Below, one piece after another: positions 43,709-54,041 of a DNA stretch of 64,000 nt (positions are counted from its first letter, which is position 1; every line of letters starts with the position of its first letter). The position numbers and the translations under genes are program-made. Location of the stretch: contig CAZGJZ010000012.1 of NCBI GenBank assembly GCA_964525935.1, positions 38,672 through 102,671 on the forward strand, written 5' to 3'. Under the pieces are notes generated by a model, which saw only the letters and a list, made by a program, of their open reading frames with translations, ran no database searches and was not told the origin of the DNA. Origin of the DNA: UBA2377 sp964525935 (lineage in GTDB: Bacteria; Verrucomicrobiota; Verrucomicrobiia; Opitutales; Opitutaceae).

Positions 43709-46700
43709 TCAATTGATGACTGTTGTGCAAATTTGTGGTGTGGGAGATTGGGTCGGTCCGCGTGTGGGGGAAAGGGTGGGATGTGGAGTGGTGGGAGATT
43801 GGGTGGGATCGGGTGTGGGAATTGTGGGACGATGGGTGGGGGAATGAATCGTGGGTCGTTTCGTGGGATTGTTTGTGGGGGATTGGGTAAATGGAGCGTT
43901 GGTGGGGGCGTGAATCGGCGCCAGAGTCGGGGCGTTCGTGGGAAGTGTGGGAGGAGTGGGAGAAAGCGTGGTGGGTGAAGAGGTGGGAATCGTGGGGGAA
44001 CTCGTGGGGATGGTGGTGGGCGTCAACGTGGTCCCGGTGGGGAAACACCGTTCCAACATCTCGCTCAAACTCAACGTCCCGACGCACGTGGGGTAATTCG
44101 TCTCCAACGCCGGATTATCGGTGAAGACGAACGTCGATCCCGCATACCCTTCACCCAATGTGAGATTCGTCGTGAAATCACACGACGTCAGCGCGAAGTG
44201 GATCACGTTCATCGGGATCTCCACGATTTCCGCCCCAGAGACACATCCTGTAATACTGACGGATTGGGTAATCTCGTGTCCGAACTCCGAGGGGATGAAA
44301 TAGGTGGGAAGCGCGCTCGCGACGATCGATAACGTGTGCGTCACTACGCGTTCCAATCCCACGAAGGATTCCGTAATGTTGGAATTCTCAATCGTAAACG
44401 TCCCCGTCACCGTAAAGAGATAGTTGTCATCCAGAACGCAATCCACCAAGGACAAATTCGGGTGCGTGTAATCCGAGACGAGAAAGCTCGGGACGTCGTC
44501 GTGTTGTGGGATCCAACACTTGGGATCGTAGACGTACGCGGAGGCCTCACATGGGGGATTCAACGTGATGATGCACGCGTAGAGATAATCGTGGGAGGGG
44601 GCGGAGGCAGAAGGGGTCGTACAGTTCGCAATCGCCTCGAGAACGTCGTCCCCGGTGACGAGGGTGGATGGACACGAGGGGAAGGAGTTTGTGAAACGCA
44701 GGGAGTTCATGGGAAATCGAATGACGTCGTCGACGTCGTGGTACGTCCACGAATCGAGATGGAGGCGTTGTAACGCGGGTAAATCCGAGAAGTCCACGCG
44801 TCGCGTCCCGCCCTCCAACATCGTCATCACCCCCGTCATGCTTCGAAGATCGACGCACATCAATTGGGAATTCGCGTTGAACACAATCGTGACGTTCGTC
44901 GCCGCGTTGGATTCCGTCCCCACGTAATTCGAGGCGTTGAAATAGCGCAATTGCTGATTCATGGTAACCGTGAAATTGAGGACGTCCCATCCGAACGGTC
45001 CCCCGCTCGTGTTGGTCACGACCCATTCCAACAACCCGTGGGAATGAATGGTTAATATCGCAACCTCAAAGGTGGGGGCGAAATTCATCGACAACGTCAT
45101 GAGTTCTTCGTTCCATTTAAACGCCAACGAGGGAATCGGTAATGCGGGGGTGAACCATGGGAAGGCCGAGCCGTCGACGTCGAGTACCACCATGGAGTTG
45201 AGAATGGGCCATTCTCCCAGAAGGTTTTTACAAAACCAGGCGGAGATCTCGTCGTAACTCATGTTGTAGAGGTGTACGTTGAAAAGCGCATAATCGTCGT
45301 CGCCGAACGAGGAGACCGGGACGTTGCACGCCTCTTTCCCGTCCGAGACGTAAATCAACACGGGGGATTGGGACGAGAAACTCGTATCGTTTTGGAAAAT
45401 CGCGGAGGGGGCGACGAAGTAGGTTTCGGGGTAAGTTCCGAAGAGATTGACGTCTTCGAAATTCGCGGTGACGTTCGCATAGGAACACGTGGGGGAGACG
45501 CTCGGGGGATCGCACTCGAAGGGAGGGGTGGGGGGAAACGTGGGATAAAAAACGGGGGGGAGAGTCGGGGAGTAGGTGGGGGAGCCCGTGGTGGGTGAGA
45601 GGGTGGAGGGCGAGGCCGTGGGTAACATCGTCGGTATCGAGGTGGGCGCGAAGGTTCCCCCCCCGCCCGAGAAACAATTCGCGAAAAACTGCGTGGTATT
45701 CATCACCCCTTCACACGCGGGGAACGCCGTCGTGAGTTTCGGGTTGTTCTCAAACGTAAACATCGTATTCGGGACGGATCCGGGGGAAATGGTGAAATTC
45801 GAGAGATCTTCACACCCCCGAACGTCGTAATACGAAACGGTCAAATCGATTCGGAGGGTTTCAATCCCGGAAACGTTTCGAAACGTCGTGGAATTCAACA
45901 CCGTCAAGTCCGAGACGTCCGTTTCCGATGGAAGAGTCGAATCCTCCACGTAAAGATTCTCGGCGCGGATGCGTTCCAATCCTTTTAAGGAGGAGGTGAT
46001 GACGAGGTCGAGAAGAATGAGAGAGTTCGTGAGATTGATGAAATGGTTCGCATCCAAAACGCAATCCACCGTCGATAAATTCGCGAGAGGTTCTTCGTCG
46101 CCATTCCAAAACCGAATCGTGAAATCGGACCATTCGAATTCCGCAATCCAACACGAGGCGTTCCACGTCGAGTAATCGACACATCGCTCGAGGATGGGAG
46201 CGACGCACGCGTAGCGATAATCGTGGTCGGGTACCCCGGGAGCCGCGGAACAGTTACGAAGCAATTCCAAAAACGCGTCGTGGCCCACTTGAGCGTCGGT
46301 TCCACACGCCGCACCGAACGAGTTGGTGAAACGCGACGAGTTCGTATCGATTGCAATTTGATCGACGTCCCCGGCGTGGATCCACGACTCGAATCGAATT
46401 CGTTCGAGATTCGGGAGCAAATTCATCACGATCGTACGCGTTCCACCGCCGACGTTCCCAATACCGGTGAAAGATCTGAAATCGATCTCCATCACGTTGG
46501 GGAGTGTGGTGAAGAGGAAATTGACCACCCCACCCGCCAAGATGGAATCGGTTTGGGTGGTGACGAGGTTGGGCGCCGTATAGAGTCGGAGTTCGGCACA
46601 CGACGTCGCGAAGTATTGAACCATCGGGGGGGTAGACAAGCCGAACGTCGCATAACTCAACGTGAGAATCTCGGGGGAAGGGGAGTAACCCAACGCGATG

Positions 46701-47914
46701 ACGAAGGGCGCGCCGTTCTCGAATCCAATCGTAATCTCCGGGATCTCCATGACGTATGTTATTTCGAGGTAGGGCGCGCTCCAATTTCCCATCATCGAAA
46801 AAACGTCACCCGTCACGTTAAACATGGAAATGGCGGAGAGAACGTCGTAGTGAAACCCCGCGTTCTTGCACACCATCATCTCGAACAAATCCTTTTGAAC
46901 CATGTTAAGGATGAGCATCATGACGATTTCCCCGTTCTCGAGAGGCGGGTAATGACACGCATAGTGGGAATACGACAACAGCATCATCGTGCCGTTCGCG
47001 AGGTTCGTCCCGTTCATCAAGGTCGTGCCGCCGTACCATATCACGGGGACGAACGGACCTTCCGCATTCGGGATGGGTTCCCCTAGCGTCACGACGTATT
47101 CCGATTCACACACCGGTAATGTGGGTGAGCCGGGACACACGACGGGGGAGGCCGTGGGGGAAACCGTGGGGGCTAAAGTGGGGACGGTCGGGGCGAAGGT
47201 GGGGGATTCCGTCAAGGGAACGACGGCCAAACACCCGCATATCGCGTTGGCCGCGGCATTACACGGATACGCTCCACCCGTGAGAGAGGTGGCGGAACCG
47301 AGCGTCCCCACATCCGAGGAGATGGAGGAGGTCCACTCGTTACAATTCCCCCCCACCGAGACGGTCCCCCCGCTCGCCTCCGTTCCGAACCACCACAAAT
47401 TCGAGACGGGTAGCGATAAAGTCCATGCGGAGGTGAAGAGTTCCGTCCATACGACCCAGGGGTTGGAGGGGACGGTGTTTCGCGTCAATCCCGTGACGGA
47501 GTCGTACGTTCGCACGAGGTATCCGCCGTACCCGAACAGCAAGACCACCTCGTCGCTCGAGTTGTAGGAGACAATCATGCGAACGCTCGAGGGGTTCGCG
47601 TCGCACAACGTGGGATAATGGGGGGAGGCCAAACACGTCAAGGTGGAAGAGGCGCGATTCCCGAGTTGACCGTTGGTAACGGTGGCCCCCCCGTTGAAGA
47701 GAACGACGGAATTAACGGTGGTCGGGGACCGCGTAGGGGTCCGACTGGGTGAAAACGTGGGTGAATCGGTGGGTGAATCGGTGGGAGAAAACGAGGGGGA
47801 TTCGGTGGGGGTGGCAGTTTCCGGGGACGCGATCGCCGAGGGAGCGTTGAGAAACGCACAGAGCATCGCGATCCATACGATATACGTCCAAAACGAGACA
47901 GAGGAGGGGACCAT
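43709..47914 (-). CDS. Giant secreted PT-repeat protein with internal duplication (about 1400 aa)
   Basis: I place the start at ATG 47914, giving a signal peptide with core WTYIVWIAMLCAFL; ATG 47974 would add 20 residues. A first block of SPT/DSPT repeats is followed by a domain with NGQLGNRASSTLTCL and GNCNEWTSSIS, resembling the DUF1554 surface-protein domain. Then come two large related units (about residues 250-770 and 810-1340 of the long form), each with SSRFTNSF or SLRFTNSF, HDYxYAC and STVDCVLD or SLVDCVLD, separated by PT repeats. The C-terminal 80 residues are PT repeats again, with no membrane anchor. PT linkers are typical of protist surface proteins. It is probably a virion fibre-like or secreted adhesion protein; function inferred only. 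Confidence 0.8.
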   Translation of the reverse strand: MVPSSVSFWTYIVWIAMLCAFLNAPSAIASPETATPTESPSFSPTDSPTDSPTFSPSRTPTRSPTTVNSVVLFNGGATVTNGQLGNRASSTLTCLASPHYPTLCDANPSSVRMIVSYNSSDEVVLLFGYGGYLVRTYDSVTGLTRNTVPSNPWVVWTELFTSAWTLSLPVSNLWWFGTEASGGTVSVGGNCNEWTSSISSDVGTLGSATSLTGGAYPCNAAANAICGCLAVVPLTESPTFAPTVPTLAPTVSPTASPVVCPGSPTLPVCESEYVVTLGEPIPNAEGPFVPVIWYGGTTLMNGTNLANGTMMLLSYSHYACHYPPLENGEIVMMLILNMVQKDLFEMMVCKNAGFHYDVLSAISMFNVTGDVFSMMGNWSAPYLEITYVMEIPEITIGFENGAPFVIALGYSPSPEILTLSYATFGLSTPPMVQYFATSCAELRLYTAPNLVTTQTDSILAGGVVNFLFTTLPNVMEIDFRSFTGIGNVGGGTRTIVMNLLPNLERIRFESWIHAGDVDQIAIDTNSSRFTNSFGAACGTDAQVGHDAFLELLRNCSAAPGVPDHDYRYACVAPILERCVDYSTWNASCWIAEFEWSDFTIRFWNGDEEPLANLSTVDCVLDANHFINLTNSLILLDLVITSSLKGLERIRAENLYVEDSTLPSETDVSDLTVLNSTTFRNVSGIETLRIDLTVSYYDVRGCEDLSNFTISPGSVPNTMFTFENNPKLTTAFPACEGVMNTTQFFANCFSGGGGTFAPTSIPTMLPTASPSTLSPTTGSPTYSPTLPPVFYPTFPPTPPFECDPPSVSPTCSYANVTANFEDVNLFGTYPETYFVAPSAIFQNDTSFSSQSPVLIYVSDGKEACNVPVSSFGDDDYALFNVHLYNMSYDEISAWFCKNLLGEWPILNSMVVLDVDGSAFPWFTPALPIPSLAFKWNEELMTLSMNFAPTFEVAILTIHSHGLLEWVVTNTSGGPFGWDVLNFTVTMNQQLRYFNASNYVGTESNAATNVTIVFNANSQLMCVDLRSMTGVMTMLEGGTRRVDFSDLPALQRLHLDSWTYHDVDDVIRFPMNSLRFTNSFPSCPSTLVTGDDVLEAIANCTTPSASAPSHDYLYACIITLNPPCEASAYVYDPKCWIPQHDDVPSFLVSDYTHPNLSLVDCVLDDNYLFTVTGTFTIENSNITESFVGLERVVTHTLSIVASALPTYFIPSEFGHEITQSVSITGCVSGAEIVEIPMNVIHFALTSCDFTTNLTLGEGYAGSTFVFTDNPALETNYPTCVGTLSLSEMLERCFPTGTTLTPTTIPTSSPTIPTSSPTTLSPTPPTLPTNAPTLAPIHAPTNAPFTQSPTNNPTKRPTIHSPTHRPTIPTPDPTQSPTTPHPTLSPTRGPTQSPTPQICTTVIN

Positions 47915-48082
47915 TGCGGCGTCTCCCGCCTTTTCAACGATTTTGATTGTGTGATGGATGTGGCGAGACGTCATACGTAGTATCGAAACGCTTCTTCTAA
48001 ACGCACGCGCACTCTTTCATTCTTTCACTCTTTCGATCGCACGCACGCCCTCCACTTCACACATCTACTCACGCATTCACAC

Positions 48083-48877
<795 letters not shown>

Positions 48878-48945
48878 TCTCTTTTTCTTGTTAATGGAGG
48901 AGGGGGATTGAACTCGTCGATTCCCAGTGAGTTTGTTTTGTGATT

Positions 48946-50349
48946 TCACCCCTCGCTCCCAAAAGTCGCAGTCCACTTCTCGAATCGCATCAATTCGGAG
49001 TTTGCGACGGTGGAGGGAGTTTTCAACAACGCGCACTCGAGGTTTGCAATCGTCACGGGGATCACGCGAAGCCGCCCGTTCGGGACGCTCATCAGATCCA
49101 TTCGAATCGCGCCGCATCGCTCGCACCGTTCCCCCGTCGTTTCCCCGCACTTCGCCCCATCCAAATCTTTTTCGCCACACGGACGAAACTCGAAAATGGG
49201 GTCGTACTCGGCTTTCTCTTCTTCTTCTCCTTCTTCTTCATTTTTTACATTCACCAAACGAAAGTGGGTGACGCGCTCCATCGCGCGAAGCGGCTCAAAC
49301 GCCGCGGCGCGTCCCATCGTCTCGATGTCGGCGCCGCTGTACCCCTCCGTGCGCTTCGCGAGTCTCCCGAAATCGTCGTCCGTCAGCGAGTGCGGGGTCG
49401 ATTCCATGAATTTCCGAAACATGCGTTCCCTCGCGAGGAGGTTGGGAAGCGCGATGTAAATGCGCTTCTCGAATCGTCGACGGATCCCGACGTCCAACGA
49501 CCAGGGCGTGTTCGTCGCGGCCAATACCAACACGCGCGTTTTCGGACGTTCCGACGAGGTGGAAGAAGAGTGGACGCCGTCCATCTGCACGAGAAACTCC
49601 GTTTTGATGCGTCGCGTCGAGTCGTCCTCCCCGTCCGTTCGCGAGCCGCAAAGCGAATCGATCTCGTCGATGAAGACGATGGAGTCCCTCTCTTGAGTTT
49701 GGGCGAGCTGGAAGAGATGTTTCACGAGCCGCTCGGATTCGCCTTGCCATTTCGAGACGAGATCGGAGCTCGAGACCGAGAAGAACACCGCGTCGATCTC
49801 GGTCGCGACGGCCTTTGCCAAGAACGATTTACCCGTCCCCGGGGGTCCATAGAGGAGTATGCCGCTCCACGGTCGTCTTAGCCCCGTGAAGATTTGAGGA
49901 AACTTACGAGGGTAGACCACGGCCTCGCGAAGCGTGACTTTTGCCTCCTCCAACCCGACGACGTCGGTGAATTTCACGTGGGGGGATTCCTGGACGATGG
50001 TATCGCGAATCGCACTCTTCAAGTGCTCCGCGTCGACGAACTCGGACGATTTCGACGTCAAGGCCGTGTTACTGTTGTTGTTGTTGTTGTTCGAGCCGAC
50101 GGTAGAGGAGGAAGAGCGAGACGCGGCGTTGGAAAGCTCGCGCTCGATTTCCTCGGCGCGCGTCACGTAACTCAACACGCGGATTCGAACGGCATTCGCG
50201 GTTGCGGGGTTCTTCTCCCATTTCATGGCGACGGTAAACTGTTCCAAAGCGCGCCGGTACGAGTCAAACGCCTCGGCGTATTTCCCCTGCTTGTCTTGTT
50301 CGATGGCGAGGCGAACGGTCTCGGTCGCCTTTTGAATCGGGTTCTCCAT
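48946..50349 (-). CDS. Vps4-type AAA ATPase with MIT domain
   Basis: A 467-aa protein from ATG 50349. Residues 3-75 form an MIT domain (KQGKYAEAFDSYRRALEQF), followed by an Asn-rich linker. The AAA core has Walker A GPPGTGKS (Lys174), pore loop KWQGESE (Trp201), Walker B IVFIDEID (Asp228, Glu229), and the hallmark ATNTPWSLD followed by RRRFEKRIYI of Vps4. The C-terminal helix (RFEKWTATFGSEG) matches the Vps4 end. Vps4 uses ATP to disassemble ESCRT-III polymers during membrane scission. Oddly, the place of the Vps4 beta domain holds an acidic run and four or five cysteines (CGEK, KCGE, ERCERCG) that could bind zinc. The window also encodes ESCRT-III-like partners. Confidence 0.95.
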   Translation of the reverse strand: MENPIQKATETVRLAIEQDKQGKYAEAFDSYRRALEQFTVAMKWEKNPATANAVRIRVLSYVTRAEEIERELSNAASRSSSSTVGSNNNNNNSNTALTSKSSEFVDAEHLKSAIRDTIVQESPHVKFTDVVGLEEAKVTLREAVVYPRKFPQIFTGLRRPWSGILLYGPPGTGKSFLAKAVATEIDAVFFSVSSSDLVSKWQGESERLVKHLFQLAQTQERDSIVFIDEIDSLCGSRTDGEDDSTRRIKTEFLVQMDGVHSSSTSSERPKTRVLVLAATNTPWSLDVGIRRRFEKRIYIALPNLLARERMFRKFMESTPHSLTDDDFGRLAKRTEGYSGADIETMGRAAAFEPLRAMERVTHFRLVNVKNEEEGEEEEKAEYDPIFEFRPCGEKDLDGAKCGETTGERCERCGAIRMDLMSVPNGRLRVIPVTIANLECALLKTPSTVANSELMRFEKWTATFGSEG

Positions 50350-50466
50350 TTTTAATGATTTTCTGATGGCGGTTGTAAAGGTAATTAAATTTCGAATCCG
50401 TCTCGTTACTCGCACACTCTATCGCTCGCACTCATTTTCCGTTCTCTCGCATTCGATGGCGCCACA

Positions 50467-51324
50467 TTATCCCTGCCTCAATGTCAGAGGATTCAGAAGA
50501 TCCAGAGGATCCTGTGGTATCGGTTCCTCGCCATTCAAATTGTTAAATCTGGGATTCCCCTCCTCCACAAGGTCGCCGTTGGAGGCACGGGTTGATCTCC
50601 CGGAGCGAAATGGGTAACCAGATGCCGAATTCGATCCTTTGAGGGTCCTCCTCATCCCGTAACGAGCGGTGCGTCCGGAGATCCACTCCACGAACGCTCC
50701 CGGGTGCGTCCCCATGAAGGCCGCGTCCACAATCAACATGAGAATCAAGAGGATGATGTACCACGTCGTGATTTGGCCGGACGTACTGTATTCGCTCAGC
50801 ACGCGAGGGTAATGGATCATGCCGCAGGATTGCACAAAGTAGTACAGCACGAGGGGGAGAAGCACAAACACGCCGATCAGCGCTTTCCACACGGTAATCC
50901 AGAAATAAAACATCGTGAACTCAAACGACTTGTGAATCAACCCACCGTAAAACACCTCTTTTCGCCCGGGGGCCGAATGAATGGGTTTGGGCTGGGTCGC
51001 GCTCCAAATCCACCACACCGCCGTCGAGATGATGGAAGTTCCCGTCATTGCAATCCCCACGCCACCCACCACGTTGGTCGTGTAATCGGAATTGGGACAA
51101 ATGTAGGTGGGAGAGGCCGTGGGTACCGCGGTGGGTGTAGTGGGCGCCCGCGTGGGCGCGTTCGTCGGCGCTTTCGTGGTGGGAGCCGCGGTGGTGGGCG
51201 CCGCGGTGGTGGGCGCCGCTGTAGTAGGAGGAGAGGCCTCGACCGTTTGCATCGACGCCGTCGCGACGATCAACGCGAGGAGACCCAACCCCTTCACGAG
51301 AAGTGTGCCGGGCGATTTCAACAT
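50467..51324 (-). CDS. PT-rich multipass membrane protein, 285 aa
   Basis: ATG at 51324. Signal peptide (LLVKGLGLLALIVATAS), then a mucin-like region of TTAAP/PTxAPT repeats (residues 32-70). Hydrophobic segments lie near residues 85-108, 137-168 and 188-205. The cytosolic tail is basic and contains ASNGDLVEEG, sharing NGDLV with the glycoprotein at 42088-43137. The segment TTWYIILLILMLIVDAAF recalls membrane segments with a central Asp in other proteins of the window. Likely a surface or envelope protein. Confidence 0.7.
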   Translation of the reverse strand: MLKSPGTLLVKGLGLLALIVATASMQTVEASPPTTAAPTTAAPTTAAPTTKAPTNAPTRAPTTPTAVPTASPTYICPNSDYTTNVVGGVGIAMTGTSIISTAVWWIWSATQPKPIHSAPGRKEVFYGGLIHKSFEFTMFYFWITVWKALIGVFVLLPLVLYYFVQSCGMIHYPRVLSEYSTSGQITTWYIILLILMLIVDAAFMGTHPGAFVEWISGRTARYGMRRTLKGSNSASGYPFRSGRSTRASNGDLVEEGNPRFNNLNGEEPIPQDPLDLLNPLTLRQG

Positions 51325-51411
51325 TTTCCTTTTCCTGTTTTTATTTCCCTCCGTCGTCGTATCTCATATACACAATTCCTTCATCACATTCCAGGAGGAA
51401 GGGGGAAAAAA

Positions 51412-52032
51412 ATGTCGGCGTTCGATCTCAACAACACCACATTTAAAAAATCGACGCGAGTTACGGCCTACGACGAGGGCGGACGCGAGTTCGTCTCGGC
51501 GTGGTCGGAGAACAATCCTCGTTGCATCCTCGGGAACGAGTACACGTTCCATTATCGGTGTCCGCCGCACACCGAGCGTCTTCGCGAGGACGATCGTCTG
51601 ATTCTCCATGCCGCGAGACCGGGGAGCGATGGGAACGGATCGCGAAGAAGATCGCGAGTCGGGATCCCGGTGATTGTTACGGAGACGCAACGCGTCATCC
51701 CGGGCTCGTTTCGTCGAGACGAGTTGAGTTGGAACGCTCGAAGCAGCAGTACGACAACCTCGGCGGTGGACTTCCACCGAAGGCCCGGAAGCAAAAACGT
51801 CGGGACGTGTCGCCTGGTGGTGATTGACGCGAAATTCAGGATGGCGTTCGATACGCTCTATAGGACGTCGGAAACGCGAAAACCGAACGCGCGAAAGGCG
51901 ATTAACGCGTCGAAACTCGAGCGCCGCGTGCGTTCCGGGAAATTCGACGAGAAGGAGTTCGACGATGTGAATGAAACGGCGGGGACGGACGGGGACGACG
52001 AGATGGAGGAGCGGCGTCGTCGACGTCGATGA
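51412..52032 (+). CDS. Unrecognised 206-aa basic protein
   Basis: Starts at ATG 51412 (MSAFDLNNTTFKK) after GGGGGAAAAAA. The N-terminal 140 residues look like a small beta fold (NEYTFHYRCPPH, VGIPVIVTETQRVIPG, TCRLVVIDAKFRMAF), followed by a charged helical tail ending in arginines (EERRRRRR). There is no signal peptide. It is 45 bases upstream of the Snf7-like gene and may share regulation with it. Family unknown. Confidence 0.6.
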   Translation: MSAFDLNNTTFKKSTRVTAYDEGGREFVSAWSENNPRCILGNEYTFHYRCPPHTERLREDDRLILHAARPGSDGNGSRRRSRVGIPVIVTETQRVIPGSFRRDELSWNARSSSTTTSAVDFHRRPGSKNVGTCRLVVIDAKFRMAFDTLYRTSETRKPNARKAINASKLERRVRSGKFDEKEFDDVNETAGTDGDDEMEERRRRRR

Positions 52033-52077
52033 AGCGAGAAGTTTAATTCTACGCGCGCGAGAATCTCACAAAACCGA

Positions 52078-53304
52078 ATGGAATCGTCGAGTAAAAAATC
52101 GTCGTCGTCGCGTCGTCGTCACGTCTCGAATGGGGGAGAGCCGGTCGCGGCGCCTCCCCCGGCACTTAAGGTACCTGAGGTACCTGAGGCACCTCCACCA
52201 CCCCCGCCCCTGGCGATGATTCAGGGGAAACCGGTCGAGGTCGTGATTGAGAATTACGATACGATGGATTTGAAACCGTACTTTGACAACCTCTATAACC
52301 CCCAATGGATATTTCCGAACCCGCCCGTCTCGGGGGGGCTTTTCGCACTTCGCAACGATACGTGGAACGAGTATTCGAAATTGCACGTTCTGACGAGCCG
52401 CGCGAATAAAGCGCAAGAGGCGATAAAGAGTCTCGAGGGGGACATACAAACCATGCAATCTCAAGTGGATGCGATCTCGGCGGCAGGGCTCGTCGAGATC
52501 CGCCAGATGGCGAACGCGTGTTTGCCCCACCTCGATCGACTCGAGCGCATGATTGCGGACTCGAACGGCAAGGGGATCCGCTTCACGGATCTTCACGACG
52601 CGAGAGTCACGGCGCTCTACACCAACATTCGACAACGTCGAGCGATGACGCAACGGCACTACAACACGATCAACACGAAACAGAAATTCATCTTTGCGAT
52701 GATGAAGCTACAAAACCGAGTCTATCACATGATTGACGCCGTCCAAGCGTTGAAGTACTCGAGTCTGTTGCGGGAGGGTGCGCGCGAGTTGAACGACGTG
52801 AATTTCTTGCGCATGACGATCAGGAGGGATCTCGAGTTAAAGGACGCCACCTCGGAGTTGAATATCGTCATCAAAGGACATACGGGAGACGATTTCGATT
52901 CGTACTTGGATAAGTTCCTCGAGGAGCCGACGGAGGATCAAGAATTCGCACCTCGATCGATGGGGAGTGGAGCTGGTGGTGATAAGATGGAAGCGGCAAA
53001 GGAGCGCATGTTGGCGGCAGAGAGAGCGGAGTCCGCGGCGTTTACGATGGAATTCATGAGCGTGCTTCGCTCCATGCGAGAGGAGAGTCGGAACGCCCCC
53101 GCACCGCCACCGCAGGTAGAGGGAACGACGACTCAACAACAACAACAACAACAAACCCCGACCCAGCTTCCCGTCGCGCCCTCCACCACGATTCTCCCCA
53201 CCGTGCCCGATACGAACGTTTTACTCCAACAACAACAACAACAACAACAACGCGAACGACAACAGAGAGAGAGAACGGCGCAAATCGTACAAAGCGGCGT
53301 GTAA
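52078..53304 (+). CDS. ESCRT-III-like protein (Snf7/CHMP4 type)
   Basis: A 408-aa protein, ATG 52078. After a disordered proline-rich N-terminus, residues about 95-285 are almost all helical and follow the Snf7 layout: first helix pair (ANKAQEAIKSLEGDIQTMQ), then a basic helix (ALYTNIRQRRAMTQRHY) and FIFAMMKLQNRVYHMID, then AVQALKYSSLLREGARELND, matching the 'alk...lk.ln' step of Snf7, and an acidic helix followed by DDFDSYLDKFLEE, like the conserved D-x-x-x-L-x-x-L-x-E of Snf7 proteins. A Gln-rich tail ends the protein. It lies 1.7 kb from the Vps4-like gene. Homology is proposed from helix pattern; overall identity to host Snf7 looks low. Confidence 0.55.
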   Translation: MESSSKKSSSSRRRHVSNGGEPVAAPPPALKVPEVPEAPPPPPPLAMIQGKPVEVVIENYDTMDLKPYFDNLYNPQWIFPNPPVSGGLFALRNDTWNEYSKLHVLTSRANKAQEAIKSLEGDIQTMQSQVDAISAAGLVEIRQMANACLPHLDRLERMIADSNGKGIRFTDLHDARVTALYTNIRQRRAMTQRHYNTINTKQKFIFAMMKLQNRVYHMIDAVQALKYSSLLREGARELNDVNFLRMTIRRDLELKDATSELNIVIKGHTGDDFDSYLDKFLEEPTEDQEFAPRSMGSGAGGDKMEAAKERMLAAERAESAAFTMEFMSVLRSMREESRNAPAPPPQVEGTTTQQQQQQQTPTQLPVAPSTTILPTVPDTNVLLQQQQQQQQRERQQRERTAQIVQSGV

Positions 53305-53316
53305 TCCGAAAGAGTC

Positions 53317-53973
53317 TCAATAATTGTTATGCCGATGATGGTGGTGTTTACTACTACTACTCCGATGCGATCTAGACGCATTCACATCCTCGTCGGAATT
53401 TCTCAACTTTTTCCTCACCCCACTCGCGTTCACACTCGCGACGTTCACACCGTTTGGAGTCGATTTCGGGACCGGAATCGCCCACGGCCGCGCGGCGGTT
53501 CCCAAGAGACACGCCGACCACGAGACGAAGGAGAAGCACGCCATGACGAGCGCGACGATTTTCGGGGGCGTATCGAACGGATTCCCCGCCGGGGAGTTTT
53601 GGACGATGGCAAAGTTCAGCAACACCGCGTCGCACGCGAAGAAGACGACCATGAAGAGTTTCCACACCCAATAGTGTTTCACTTGAATGAGTTCGTCGTG
53701 GTACTCGACGTGGATCTTCTTGAAGAAGATGAGAAGAAACCGCGCGGCGAACCAAACGAGGTAGAGAACGGAGTTGTGGTCGGCGATGACCCACGTCAAG
53801 CACGCGGAGATCATGTCGAATACGGTGATGAGGGAAATCGCGAGGATCAAGTACAAGTCGCGTTTGAGCGCGTTCGCGTTGAATTCCCCCACGAACGTCC
53901 ACGCGTGGAGCAGAACGAGGACCGCCACGCCTTGTGTGAGTTGGGAATTGCACGTCGGCGGGGGCGGCGACAT
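53317..53973 (-). CDS. Four-pass membrane protein, 218 aa
   Basis: ATG at 53973 (MSPPPPTCNSQL). Hydrophobic segments at about residues 13-30, 40-62, 68-88, 104-124 and 138-158. The segment LKRDLYLILAISLITVFD resembles one in the myristoylated membrane protein at 10367-11581. The tail is hydrophilic with Ser and His runs. A TATA box (CTTATAAGTAGG) lies about 45 bases upstream. Its stop is 12 bases from the convergent Snf7-like gene. Function unknown. Confidence 0.65.
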   Translation of the reverse strand: MSPPPPTCNSQLTQGVAVLVLLHAWTFVGEFNANALKRDLYLILAISLITVFDMISACLTWVIADHNSVLYLVWFAARFLLIFFKKIHVEYHDELIQVKHYWVWKLFMVVFFACDAVLLNFAIVQNSPAGNPFDTPPKIVALVMACFSFVSWSACLLGTAARPWAIPVPKSTPNGVNVASVNASGVRKKLRNSDEDVNASRSHRSSSSKHHHHRHNNY

Positions 53974-54015
53974 GGTCTCTTTCGTTATGATTATGTGTAG
54001 AATGAGCGGACGGGC

Positions 54016-54028
54016 CTACTTATAAGAT
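54016..54028 (-). promoter_or_regulatory. TATA box of membrane gene 53317-53973
   Basis: CTTATAAGTAGG on the minus strand, 43-55 bases upstream of ATG 53973. Confidence 0.6.
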
Positions 54029-54041
54029 ATGAACCTTTACC

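Noticed and set aside
49890..49915. GTAAGT on the coding strand inside the Vps4-like gene
   Set aside because: The Vps4 frame continues through it with a perfect family match (YPRKFPQIF), so it is not a splice site.
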